From: Perca fluviatilis
Lineage: Eukaryota > Chordata > Actinopteri > Perciformes > Percidae
Direction of reading: 5' to 3'
NCBI RefSeq assembly: GCF_010015445.1
Contig: NC_053134.1
Span: forward strand, 11,019,265 to 11,083,264
Length of the DNA stretch: 64,000 nt
Below are positions 22,609 to 37,861 of this stretch, one piece after another (position 1 is the first letter of the stretch; every line of letters begins with the position of its first letter). A model generated the notes under the pieces. That model was not told the origin of the DNA and searched no databases. It saw only the letters and a program-made list of their open reading frames with translations. The position numbers and the translations under genes are program-made.

Positions 22609-24399
22609 AGCAACCCTTCTGTCCTCCCTCTCCATGGACCATAGTGCCCTCTCCAGAAACATGCAACTTTGAACTGTTGCACAAGGGGGACAATGCATTT
22701 CCTGCAAAGCCCTCTTTTCCCAAGATGACATGGATCATTATCTGCACCTGACCATGTTTGGTTTCACATGAACTGGAACTCCCCCTCAAATTAGCAGCAG
22801 CCATTGTAAATTTCTCCTCACTATTTCTCAAAAGGCTAGCCAATAGCTAGATTCTGATGTCCTGAGTTGTTTCCTTCTATATATCGCAAGGTTAAAAGCC
22901 AATACAAAATTACAATGTTTAAAGGCTAAAATACAGTTAAAAGCCGAAAATGCCACCTAGGTCAAAAGGAGCCTATGACTCCATAAAAAGGCTACACAGG
23001 TTCTCTACATCAGGGTTGGGCAGAATTTGTCCAATTCAGTTAGTTCAAGGGCAGTTGGAAAAAATACGCCGTGATCCAGAAACACTAAACAAATAAAAAA
23101 AAACACAGCAACAAACTTAAAACATGCACATGCATCAGTCCAACAAAGTGACTCTGTCACATATGTAGTGGTTTTAATGAATTTATCCCTGACGAGGCCG
23201 CACCAGCATGACTTAAACAGGCAATAGCTCCAAATTGGTTAAAGGGATGTTGTGCCACATCAATCTGATAGAGATTAATGCATGTCCTTTAGAACATTAG
23301 AAGCCACTTCTACATCAGCAGCTATGGGGGATTTCCGTTAATAAAAGCTGTTTACAGAACCTGTGGTGCCAGGCCTGTACTCTCTCAAGGCCCGCCACAT
23401 TTCTGCTGATGAAATCACAGATGATGCCTGGATCAAACAAAATTCAGACATCGTTCTCCAGATCTGGCCAGTCTGGTTTGCCTTTAGATCTGTTTCTCTC
23501 ACTCCAAAATTGTCACAGCCTGCATGGCTCACCTTGCATGCACCTTGGTTCACCTACACAAGGACTTGACAGGGACACTTTCTCACACATGGCATGACCA
23601 AAAAGAAAGAGACTTTCTATTTTTGTGTCCTTCACAACTGAAACTTTATAACAAACAATGTAATCAACCATGTAGGTGGTGTGTCTAGATCATATAACGG
23701 TGATGTGGTGTGCAGACACATTCTATCTTGGCCAGTTTTCCAGTGGAGGAATTTTGGTTTTGATATGATTCCAAGAAATATCAGGGTGAATATATCAATA
23801 AGGATAACTCTGGTGATAACAACACCAATACTAATCTACCTGATCTAAACTGATCTACCTTGTCAATAGGCTACGTCTTCATCAACCCAAACTTTATATT
23901 ATTTGGAGTAGCCTAACATACATTCACACTGTAGTAACTGTAACTGTATGCTGCATATGGATATGAGCAAATGCACTGGGCTCCTCACGTTCACATTTGT
24001 ATTAAAAAAATAAGATACAAAGTAAAACATCAAAGAGCTACATAAACTAGTGAGTGTGTCTTTATACAGCGCTTGATAGGTTAATTGCTTAATTCAGTAC
24101 ACCTGTATTTAAAGCATCTGCATTTGTAAGGATTCTCGAGTCATTTATTTATTTTCAGTCCGTCACCGGCCTGTGTCTACATGGGGTTATTACTATACCA
24201 CCAGGGGGAAGTGCGATTCATTTTTATTAAGGTGAATTGACCCTTTAAACCAAGTAAACCACGTTTCGTGAGTGTCAAGTTATCTTGCAACATTCAAAAC
24301 ACCACTACCAGCAATGCAGCATGACGGGCGTCAGTTTGCTTAGCTTTATAACTTCTACACTAACATGACATGCTATGTATATGATAGGCTTTTAATAGT
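22609..24399. other. Unannotated non-coding DNA
   Basis: Mixed-composition unique sequence. Short frames on both strands (for example 22443-22751 and 23338-23569) overlap one another on opposite strands and carry no recognisable domain. Confidence 0.4.
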
Positions 24400-24691
24400 G
24401 TCGACTTTTAAGCTTTACGTTACTACTACATTATGGCTACAGTGGGTACCCAAGCTAGCGTTAGCTTAACGCCGCTCAAAGCAAAAGCTTGTTGTTGGCT
24501 AAAAGTGGCAAGTAGCCGGCAGCTAATGTTGTGGTGATTTAACTAAGTTAGGTGTGAATAAGCTAGTACCTTTGCAGTACACGTCTTTACAGGTGTCACA
24601 TTTTAACAATGCAAGACCAGACTGAATGGTATGCAACTGAAATGCCATTGTTTTATTTACTTAACGTTACTTACTTTTTTATTTATTTTAG
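24400..24691 (+). other. Possible promoter and upstream part of an unidentified transcript
   Basis: The block contains GCTAGCGTTAGC, ACGCCGC and GCCGGC, so it is slightly richer in CG than its surroundings. It leads into a pyrimidine-rich acceptor (TTTTTTATTTATTTTAG ending 24691). No TATA box is seen. Confidence 0.25.
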
Positions 24692-24806
24692 GTGATGACT
24701 TCTAACTGCAGCCCTAAAATAGACATGGAACCTGGATTACCCATTGAAGGCACTCTGCAGAACGTTGATGGACGACCTGGTCTGGCAACATAATTGGAAA
24801 TGCCAG
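24692..24806 (+). other. Candidate exon of an unidentified transcript (115 nt)
   Basis: Bounded by an acceptor TTTATTTTAG (24682-24691) and a consensus donor CAG/GTATGT at 24807. The only frame open across most of it starts at ATG 24695 and reads MTSNCSPKIDMEPG...GRPGLAT before TAA at 24791, 16 bases short of the donor. It would therefore be a 5' UTR exon with an upstream ORF, a lncRNA exon or a decayed coding exon. I do not recognise the peptide. Confidence 0.3.
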
Positions 24807-24857
24807 GTATGTAGATGATCTAGACATGTTTTCATTGTTTATTTTTATTTATTATAG

Positions 24858-24917
24858 TGGAAGCAATGTACATATTACAAGATATGATAGACTTCTTTAT
24901 TCAACGTTCTTGTTCAT
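24858..24917 (+). other. Second candidate exon (60 nt) of the same transcript
   Basis: It follows 51 bases after the previous candidate, an unusually short intron although fish introns can be under 100 bases. It has acceptor TTATTATAG (ending 24857) and consensus donor GTGAGT at 24918. Joined to the previous segment, the frame after that segment's stop continues without interruption through this one (...LEMP, VEAMYILQDMIDFFIQRSCS). Confidence 0.25.

Positions 24918-28080
<3,163 letters not shown>

Positions 28081-28122
<42 letters not shown>
28081..28122. repeat. (TG)21 microsatellite
   Basis: A perfect TG tract of 42 bases. Confidence 0.97.
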
Positions 28123-28124
<2 letters not shown>

Positions 28125-29600
28125 ATATACACTTCAGTCCTGTATATAAAGAAAATAACAAGGGGAAGAAGCACAAATTGAACATTCTTGGTCAGCAAGG
28201 TTGTTAGCACTCTGTATTTGACTGTGCTTGTTGAACCATATAACTATTTCCATTAAAGTTAAGAAGATGGTCATAGCCCAGCAATGTCCTTGTATAGTGG
28301 TTAACACTGGAGGTGATTGGGTTTGATTTTTTTCCTCCCCTTGCCTTTTCCGTTGGAGTATTCTTACTCGCTGAAGTGTTCATTAAGACACTGTTTTGAG
28401 TTGCGAGGTTACAGCCTGAATACTGTCATTTTAATCATTTTTTTTTTTTTTTTAATCATATTCCGACATAAAAAGTTACTGTTACTGAGATTTGAACAGT
28501 CTGACAACTCTTTTAGCTCATCAAATCATGTATTCCTTACAGGATGTGACGACCATTCTCCAAAGTAAATGTTATTATAGATTGTTGTGTTTTTCATACC
28601 TTTTGAGACTCATTTCAGTATTGTAGAAAGACTTTAAACATGCTTTGGCTATCCATTACACTGATGTATTGTTTTATTTTTGTCAAAGTTACCTTTTTGA
28701 TGGTGCATTTAAAAGTGCAGACTTATTTGAAAAGTTTGCTGCTGACTCTTGTCTTTACGTAATGGTACAATACTTCAAAATCAAAGATTTATGAGTTTGT
28801 TGATGAACAGAATGTAGGCATTTGCAAGATATGGTTGTCACAAAATCAAACACAGACGTCACACAATAAGCAAACGTGAACATGTCGGTTTGGCAGTTCC
28901 GTGGAGAAAAGATTGTTCAGCTTATACTGGAGTTATACTGTTAAAAGGGGTGCAACTTCTCCTTTCTTTCCCTGTTTGGAGAGAAGGATAAAATTATTAT
29001 AGCTGAATCATCATCAGCCGAATAATTTCTTCATGTTCTTGGGAAGGACTGACGTATTTTTTTCTTAGGAGCAGAAAGCTGTTGTCCAAAATGGCACACA
29101 AATCAAACACTCTTTGCCAAGATCAAAGCAAGCAGCAGTGCTTTTATTTTTCCAGAGAGCAATTCTTCCCAGCTCCCTATAAAAAAAAAAACATGGCAGG
29201 ATAGGGTTTCTGAATGTCTGCCAAAACACCACATGATAAGAGGAGATTGCTTACACATACTCCGTATCAGAGTATCAATACTCTGTGTGTAATACTCTGT
29301 GTGTGTGATTGAAGATAACACTAGTCAGCAGTGTGATGGATCAACAGCTCCCTTCCCAGCGTGAAATCATAGATTGCACCCATTCATCTGTGATAATCTG
29401 CAGCACATTCACTGACGATCCCAGACCCATCACCTTGAGAGGCCGGACCAGACTGGGCATTGTGCCTATAGCTCCACTCGCCAGCGACAGTGCCCACTAA
29501 TATTGAGGAAGTTTCCTGGGATGTGCTGCAAATTATAAATCATTTCTCTGTACCACAATGCTGTCACGGGATATCAGTCTTGCCAGCTGTGAAGAGTAAG
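28123..29600. other. Unannotated non-coding DNA
   Basis: AT-rich unique sequence with poly(T) at 28439-28453. No gene or repeat boundary was found. Confidence 0.4.
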
Positions 29601-29829
29601 ATGGAGGACAGGAAGAGTTTACATCATCAACGAGATTGCGGGGCCAGACGTAGTTTGACTACTCAGGCCTACACACACACGAACCCTTACATATATACAG
29701 ATATGCAGTCACCCCCCACACCCCGTCCCTCGCCTTCGCCGCTTTGTACCCCCAGTCAGGCGGGCGGGTCTGTGACCAGCGCCGTAATGGACCGGATGGC
29801 TGCTTGCCTGTGCTGGATTACCTCCACCC

Positions 29830-30130
29830 CAACACTCCCCTCAGAGTGCGAGTCTTGTGTGCTCTTGTACTGGTTATGTGCTTATGTTGCTGAGGTGTTT
29901 TTTTACTGTTCCCACACTGTACTCCTATCAGGGGCATAGTCTGGGAGTTGCCTTTTTCTCCTCCCCTCTCCTCATGTCATGCTGTATTCTTTTTTTCCTT
30001 AATACCCTGTCTTCCCGTCCTGTCTACCCCATTGTCATATTGTATGTTTGTATATGTATGGTCAGGTTGATGGCTAATTTCGCTGGTACTTGTGACTATG
30101 TGACAAATAAAGGCTGCTACTACTACTACT
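29830..30130 (+). mobile_element. Possible 3' end of a LINE-type retroelement
   Basis: The stretch ends GTGACAAATAAAGGCTGCTACTACTACTACTA, an AATAAA-containing terminus followed by a tandem CTA tail, a common way for fish L2-like elements to end. The upstream T/C-rich sequence would be its 3' UTR. No reverse transcriptase coding sequence is present and the left boundary is uncertain. Confidence 0.35.
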
Positions 30131-32109
30131 ATCATGGCTGTAGCCACACAGTGTGCCATTGTGTCACAATTGCATTTTATCTCCAAACAGGCATCCACAG
30201 CTTGCCTTTTTAGTGTTCCGATCAGACTGGCCAAAAAAAAAAAAGGTCTTAACACTTTTACACATATTACTGTATACAAATTAGATTCATTGTGTTCATT
30301 TGTGAATTTTAGAAGTGCTGTTTTGTTACATTTCGGCAGAGCCAGGCTAGCAGTTTCCTCCCGTCTTTGTGATGAGCTAAGCTTCATATTTACCATACAG
30401 ACATGAGAGTGGTCTTCTCATCAAACACTCAACAAAGTGAATAATGTAAAACTATTCCTTTCACAAAGAGGCAATTCTTGGCATTGTAGCCACAGCTTCT
30501 TCCACATGACACTAGTGCATCTCTAGTGTGTCTTGTCTTAATAGTAGCTGTCTATTATAGTCCCCAAAGAAAACCAAAACTCTGAAGCATAGCAGAGTTA
30601 AGCTGCACTTCTAAGTAAAGCACCTGTTGGCTTGTCCTCATTCAGTAAAACATAACTCTACACTTTCTATACTGAGCAGGTAAAAGGGCCCCAGAGCCCC
30701 ATAAGGATGAATGGGCTCACCCTGATGGGTTGTGCAAATCCATGCAATTTCTGAGAGTACGGGCTTCTGTCCATTGGGTGCCATTAGAGGGCAAAGTCTG
30801 TGTGAAATCTATCCCTTTTTAATGTATAGCTTGTTCCGATGGTAACCCTATTTATCATATTTGAGATCAAATCACCCTGCACATTATCCATCTTCCAATG
30901 AGCTAGGCTTTATTTCTTATCCGTGGATGATAAAAGCTCTTGTTGACAGCCCAGCACATACGTCTGGCTCCAGCCCAGGTCCTGTGGCTTCTGTTATTTA
31001 AAAAAAAAAGTCACCTTGTTGTGATGGATGAACCTGCCTTGCTGCTTCTTGACGTGTTCCACAGTTCACCTGATGCCTTCCTTGTACGTTCCAAGTTCAG
31101 TGCGGTTGTTAAAAGTGCAGCTTGAGCAGTAGAAATGCAAATGGGCTTTGATTGGCACCCACTGACTGACCCTAATGTCACAGTTTCCAGCACTAATACC
31201 ACCTAGCTTATTGATTAGATTAGCTTTGGACACTGACATACAACAGCTTAAAACATCCTTCATACTTTGTGCCCCCTGTAGCACAAAGTACTTTGGGCAA
31301 TTAATCTGTTCATGAAGGTACACTGAGGTGTATCTCGGTATATTTTATATTGTGTAGCAAAATGCTGCATGTACCAGCCACAAAGTGGAATATGTTGAAA
31401 AAAAGATTTAAAAAAATCACTCTGTATTAATATCTGACATTTTTAGGTCAGAAGCTATGTGTGCAGTTTGTTTACTACTGCTGTTGGCAGGGCACTGAAG
31501 CGCAGCTGTAACATTAACCCCAACCTGTGCTCAGAGGAGTTGTGACTTTTGGTTAGCACATAACCTGTCCTCTTTCTTTGTCCCTCTCTCTCCAGTTTTA
31601 TTTTTTTATACCCGCTCCCCCAACAGTGTGCTTTAGTGGTTCTGTCAAAAATGTGTGTCAAGACTCAGCTCGTACTGTCCCCCTTAGCGCAGCAGGATAG
31701 CAGACTGATTGGTATGTGTATTTTGTGTATTCTCCGCACCAAGTGATGTTGCTTTTCAGTCAGTGCTGCAGCCTGCTGTGTATCATTGGGAATGAAAGCC
31801 CCCTGTAGCCTTTCAGTCCCTCTAAATCCACCCAAGATGATTCTATAACTGGGTGTCAAAGTTCAAAGCACACAATATTCTCACTCAATCCCTATATAAA
31901 ACCACTGTCCTGTTCAACCACATCACTTTGCAGCCATTCATATTCTGTCACCCAGCCTCGTCTCTACCAATATTCATGTGCCAGACCGTGGGCCGAGACC
32001 GTATGGGTCATATGCAGAACACAGGGAGCCAAACGCTTGAGTGCTCAGATGGACTACCCGAGGGCAAAAGTTTTTTTTTTTTTTGTGTAATCTCACAGTG
32101 CAGCAGAAG

Positions 32110-32111
<2 letters not shown>
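30131..32111. other. Unannotated non-coding DNA
   Basis: Unique sequence with short A and T runs (30232-30244, 32071-32084). No supported gene. Confidence 0.4.
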
Positions 32112-32151
<40 letters not shown>

Positions 32152-32158
32152 TGTGTGC
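32112..32158. repeat. (GT)n microsatellite, one interruption
   Basis: A GT tract of 47 bases with a single GG phase shift near 32144. Confidence 0.95.
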
Positions 32159-34593
32159 ATATTTTCATTTTCGATTATCAGAGGGTATTGTGTTTATGTC
32201 AGGTATTATAAAATTAGTGTGTATTTATCTGAGTGTTAGATAAGGGAAGAGTGTAATGTGTTTGGGCGCTTGGCCTGGGCTGCCTGTTGTGCTTAGTGTC
32301 AGGATACAGTGTGAGTGCATAGAGAGGGCTGGCATGGCTGGGCATGCCCCTTGCACCCCCACAGGGCTTTTGGAAAGTGCACATCCCACCAAAATGTCAC
32401 TTTGACTACAGTGAACCACCCTAAACACAACCAAGTGCTCTTTCTCCCTCCCCTCTCTCCTGTCCTCTTTCACTCATTGCCTCATTTCCAAACACACCTG
32501 AATCATCCTCCTGAGGGAACGAGGCAAATGTAAATGCCAAGGAAAGGCAGTACAGTAATTAGTAATTAACTGCTTGCCGTGGTGTACATGCAGACTGTGC
32601 CACATGTATGCAGATGTATTAGTCACAACTGTTAGAGAAAATACTTGAGAGGATGATTTTTGTGCACAAGTGGAGCTCAGTAATCTCCTTGTATGTTAAT
32701 GATGAGATGAGGCATATATTGCCTCAATTCAACATCTCAAATGCTATATGGGTAGTTATGCAATTATGATAATAAGCATTTTACAAGCTGCAAAAGAGGC
32801 GCCAGGGGCCAAACGGGGAGATGAGAGAAAAGTTGCTTAGGCCCTGAAAATAATTTGACGGTAGTTATTACAGGCTTATTGCTGTGGATGACATCTATTT
32901 CTCTGCTTTCTGACAGCACATCATCCTGACTTTCCTATAATAGCTTTGGCTGGCAGACCACGACTCGTGAGAATAAATTAGAAATGATTCGTAGAGCACA
33001 GTATTAGAAGTTTTTTTTTTTTTTTTTTTTAAATAGTGGCACTTTTATGAAAAAAAGGGGCATGTAATCACTCAGGCTAGACTTTGATTAAGCGGTAAAG
33101 TGAGCTGGTGAAAGTGTGGATTTCATGGTGACAGAGCTTATGTGGTTTTGACAGTTCATCCTCCATGTCTTTCCCTAATTCCAACCTTCCCTCATCCTTC
33201 CTGTTACATCAAACCCCTTTCATGTTACATCCTATTCTTCATCTCTGTGCTTGTGTCATTTCTTCCTGTCCTCATGCTGTTAACACGTGTACTAACTTGT
33301 ACTATCCTTTTTTGCTGTCTTTTTTTACTTTAACATCACAATAGCTGTTACAGAAGGTCCTGGCTTATTCCTGCAATGCCTTCATTCCTTTACAAAGTAG
33401 TGGCTGTGATTGCCATTATAGGTTAGCTACAGTACTCCATGAACGTTATTGTACCATGACAATGGCAATCATTGGCAATCCATTTTTATGTTCAGTACTT
33501 TATGTACTCTTTACAGCTCTCTTCATTATTTACATCGCTCTTAGATTTCACATTGTAGTTTCATGCATTCAAACAACAATTGATTGAAGGTAATTTATCA
33601 TAGCTTCTTCAAAGTAGCCTGTGTAATTTGGTTGGGAAAAAATGGAAATTATGTGATGAGTGAATTTTAATGAATATAACATTTCGTTAAGTTTTGGGAG
33701 TGAGTAAGATAGAAACCTTTTTAATAAATACCACACACCTGGATAGTCATAGTGTACAGCCTTTGCTATCCAAGTTGAAAATACCAGTATATAGGATGAG
33801 TTATATAAGAACATACAGTATCTAGGCTATATTCAGGGTCACACAGGATGAGAGTACTTTGACGTGATTAAGGTGCAGAAGATATTGACTTGTTAAAGAC
33901 CAAAGTTCTTCATTTCTTTATTGAAGAGCTGAGGCGTGGTAAGGCGGCGCTGCTGTACCTTGCTGTAACTGTTCCCAGTAGATTCACCGAACTGGCATGT
34001 GTGAAGTGTGTTCAAGGGCATGTTGGCTGCTGTCAGAGTGCTTAACATTTTCTAACAGCCTTGGTTCAAAGCGCGTGTGTGAAATGATAATATTTGCTCA
34101 AAGTGATTGATCTCTTTAAAAAAAAAAAAATCAAATTAGTGTTGCCTTTAAGTGTTACTATCTCCTCTTTCCAGGTGTGTATCTGTGTGTGCAAAAGTAG
34201 CAAATGCTTCACTTGATTTTATATTGCTTATATATGTGTGTCATTTATCAATGAGTCAGCTTGACTTTTGTGAGACTTTACATAAGCATGAGAGCGCTTG
34301 GTCTAACTTTAAGGTTGTGTGCTTATCACAGTGGATATCTGTGTGTGTGTGTGTGTGGGGGTGCATGTGACCTCCTAGCGTAAAGCCCCATAACTGACTG
34401 TGTTTGATCTTTAATCCCCAAAACACAACAATTGAATAGTACTGTACGTGCGGACTATGAAGAGATTAGCTCCCAGCTCAGAACATATTGATCAAGATTA
34501 TATTTGGAGTGCAGGCCTGCAAGAACTGGCGAAGCACATTCATCAGTTTATGGAGGACACTTTTAAATTGTAATTATTCAACAATAGGAGTCG
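32159..34593. other. Non-coding DNA, unique
   Basis: No coding sequence. A poly(T) of about 21 lies at 33010-33030. A short imperfect hairpin (GATTGCCATT at 33409 with AATGGCAATC at 33461) is present. The stretch 32690-32800 (GTTAATGATGAGATGAGGC..., TATGCAATTATGATAATAAGC) is complex and repeat-free, like conserved regulatory DNA, but conservation cannot be tested here. Confidence 0.4.
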
Positions 34594-34764
34594 TGGGTGC
34601 CCAGATAGCTCAGTTGGTAGAGTGGGTGCCCATATATAGAGGTTTACTCCTCGACGCAGCGGGCCCGGGTTTGATTCCGACCTGCAGCCCTTTGCTGCAT
34701 GTCATTCCCCCTCTCTCTTCCCTTTCATGTCTTCAGCTGTCCTGTCAAATAAAGGCCTAAAATG
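34594..34764 (+). mobile_element. tRNA-derived SINE
   Basis: The head contains an RNA polymerase III A box (TAGCTCAGTTGG, 34606-34617) and a B box (GGTTTGATTCC, 34668-34678) at tRNA-like spacing. A body follows (CCTTTGCTGCATGTCATTCC, CTTTCATGTCTTCAGCTGTC) with tail CAAATAAAGGCCTAAAATG. I recognise the order as a very common percomorph SINE. It does not fold as an intact tRNA, because 15 extra bases sit between the boxes and the acceptor stem is lost. Confidence 0.88.
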
Positions 34765-37700
34765 TTGTGCTAAGAGTTGTGCTAGCTCTGCTCCACACCT
34801 GCTTTTACACACTGTTATCCATATTCATGACTACAGATAGAGTTGTGCTTACAATTCTTTTGGATGTCCTTTTTGCAGAGAAAAAACGCACAGGTGTTTT
34901 AGAGCGATGAAGGAGACTCGTGTACAAAATTGAGAGCAGGCGTCTGAGCACACAATTAAAATAAAGGTAAGCACACACACAGTACCCCCAAGTACATACA
35001 AACACACAGATGGCATGCATTAGCATTTTAAACAGCCGCATGCAGTCTAAATGGCTCATACATAATATGGGACATCTATTAAAACACACTTACAATTACT
35101 ACCACTGTGGCTGCACGCATTTGCCGCCCCATGGATTAAATCCAATTTATGCCTATTTAACTGCTGTAGGATTAGAATTATCATTTTGACCAATTACTCT
35201 TTTCCCAGTACCATTTGCATTCTAGCGCTCTCCCCGTCCTCTTTTTTTTAAATCCTTTTTTATATTTCTCAGTTTTTTTCTCCCTCCCTCTTTTCATCTT
35301 CCCTTCATTTGCAAGGTTGTAGAGTGGTAATTAAATGATTAGGAGGGTAGAGAGTAATCACATCTTTCTCGGAGCTGTATGATCAACACTTCCTCCTTTT
35401 TTTTATACTTCTGTGCCCCACAACACACTAATGATCAATATGTCCTAATGTTTCAGAATTGCCTAAGTCTCACTTAGTTATCTCTTTTCTATTAGTATGC
35501 AAACTAAATTACACACAGCCGTAGTAAGAGAGGAGACAGTTAATTTTCCTCTAGCCCCAGGCAAGCATCTGGAAAAAGCAGAGAAACATGTAGTGAGAAA
35601 GAGAAGAAAAGAAACAGAGAATGAGAGGAAGTTTGAACGGATAGAGATGGTAAGAGAAAACAGCTGGTGAGGACTAGCAGTGCTGTGTTTGCAGAAAACG
35701 TTGGCAGCTGGTGACCCAGAAACATCCTCTCCTCTCCCCAACACCCAGGCACTGCTGCAATCACTGCAGTGAGAGAGGGAGAGAGTCACTATGCATCCAG
35801 CCTCCGCTCATAATACAGTGGTTAATTACCATAATGAAACACAGATAACAAACAGAAAAGGGGGCCATAGAATACAGAGTTCAACTTGCACTGTGCTTAT
35901 GCAACTTCTTCCTTCTGTTCCAGCAGCCACAACGAGTGAGACAAAGTAACTAAAGAAACAACAGTCGATTGTGCAGTCTAGGGACATGTGCAGTGTATCC
36001 CCTTGAGTTGTTTATTGTTGTACTTTATTAATGTTTTTATTTTATATAAAGAAGATGCATTTTTTTTTCTTCTTTTTAATATGCTGCTTAATTGCACAAC
36101 ATTGGTAAACAGAAGGATAAATTGTACTTCTGAGCCTGTGAGGGATTTATGCTGTAGCATCTCCGCATTAGAAGATTATACGCCAGGATTGTTTACTTTG
36201 CTACTTCTGCTTTATCTCATTTAAACTCAACCTAAGGTAAACATAGCTGATTTGAATTGTAAAAAGTCATACTTTTGATATGGTATAATGCAGGCATTAA
36301 TAATTGTTTGGCTTCACTTTACTTTTTAGTCTGTGTTTGGTGTAATTCTGCACAAGAGTGTGCTCTGATTCTGTTAGTAGTAGACATTTTGATGATAATA
36401 TTGGCCGGTTTACAGTGAACAATTACGTGCCTTATTGACTGGCCAAAAACAACATTAGATGAAGCTTTTGATTTCATGAATAATCAACACACATGAAGAG
36501 GATAAGTGGTTAATTTGAAGTTGTATTGCATGCTTTAATAATGTTTTCATGGATTTGCTTACAGTCTAGCTCTAAGATGAATAATGCTTTGCGATCCTTC
36601 CTTGTTTAGTCACAGTCAGATATCACAGGAATTCAGTTTGATGCGAATATTATCTGCAGGGTGGTATTCCATTTCTTATTAATAAGTTCTTCCCGAAGAT
36701 TCTGTTAAGCTGTATGAGTCTTAAGAGAAACTTTGACTTGATTCATTTTCTATGAAAGCACACATTCCATTTAGCAATTAGATTGCCTTAATGGGATGCC
36801 TGCTGGGATGCCTGCACCTACACCTAATAAGCTCCTTGCATGTGGGGATCATGATGACAGACCCTGGCATTCAAATCTTAGGTGCAATAAGTGAGAGAAT
36901 TCAATTGAGTTATTTATTTTTAATGAATTGCAGAAATTCACATTCACGTCCATTTGTATTCACACAGACAGACTTAGCCACTAGTGTATCCATTACCATG
37001 GCAACACACTGTTACTCTCCTATTCCTCCAGAAGCAAATGTCCTCTCTCTTCTCTTCATCAATTTATTTCTCTGACACTGTTATTCTTCTCTTCTTTTTC
37101 TTTCTCCCCTCATTCTCTCAATCCACTTCCTTAGCCAGCAGTGCAGCAGTACTTCAGGAGGTAGGCTGTACGGTGATATGCTGGTTAATAATAAAAAAGG
37201 CTTATAGAGGGGATTATATTATTATGCACATAGAGGAAGAAGTTATATATACTTTATATACCTGCCTGTGCCTTTATCTGCACTACTGGCTCCGTTTCTG
37301 GCAATTTTTTTCTATTCCTCTGTGCCCTTTTCCCTCCCTTTCTCTCCGCTTCGTCACTTCTTCTTAGAAGCTTTCATCTTGATGTCGTCCTCTGCATTGA
37401 CTCTGCTTTTTTGCTTCCCTCCCCAAAACTTTTTCCGCTATGTTAAGAAAAAAAAAATAAAAATCCCCCCTTGCATTTTTTGCTCTCCCAGCATCTTTGG
37501 TCTATGGGCAGTATCGCTCCCATACATAGAGAAGTATCTTTCTTTGTTATTCGTTTTTTTATGCTCTTCTTTTCTCTGTGTAGGAGGAGCATACTTTTTT
37601 TTTCAGCTGAAGTCCTTATCAAGCGTGACTTGCAATTCAACTATTTCTACAGCGGAGCTCGTCCTCTAGAGTCTTGCTCTTTTTCTCTGTCTTCTTACAT

Positions 37701-37784
37701 ATTTTATCTCTTTCCTCCAATTTTCCTGCCCTGGCTTTTTATTCTACCTAATCTTACCTCTCGTATTATCTCCCCATACCGCAT

Positions 37785-37785
<1 letters not shown>
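34765..37785. other. Non-coding DNA, unique, with regulatory-like motif clusters
   Basis: No gene was recognised. The stretch around 35120-35345 is AT-rich and complex, with TAATTAAATGATTAGG at 35328-35343 (homeodomain cores). At 36992-37005 ATTACCATGGCAAC matches the RFX X-box consensus at 13 of 14 positions. The plus strand is pyrimidine-rich from about 37080 to 37785. Confidence 0.4.
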
Positions 37786-37860
<75 letters not shown>

Positions 37861-37861
37861 C
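37786..37861. repeat. (TC)n microsatellite
   Basis: About 76 bases of TC with one TT interruption at 37850. This mirror-symmetric polypyrimidine tract can form a triplex. Confidence 0.97.

Noticed and set aside
29490..29939. 149-codon plus-strand frame
   Set aside because: Low complexity, overlaps a probable LINE 3' region, no recognisable domain.
34594..34680. A tRNA gene suggested by A and B boxes
   Set aside because: The interval between boxes is too long, the acceptor and anticodon stems do not form, and the following body and tail identify a SINE.
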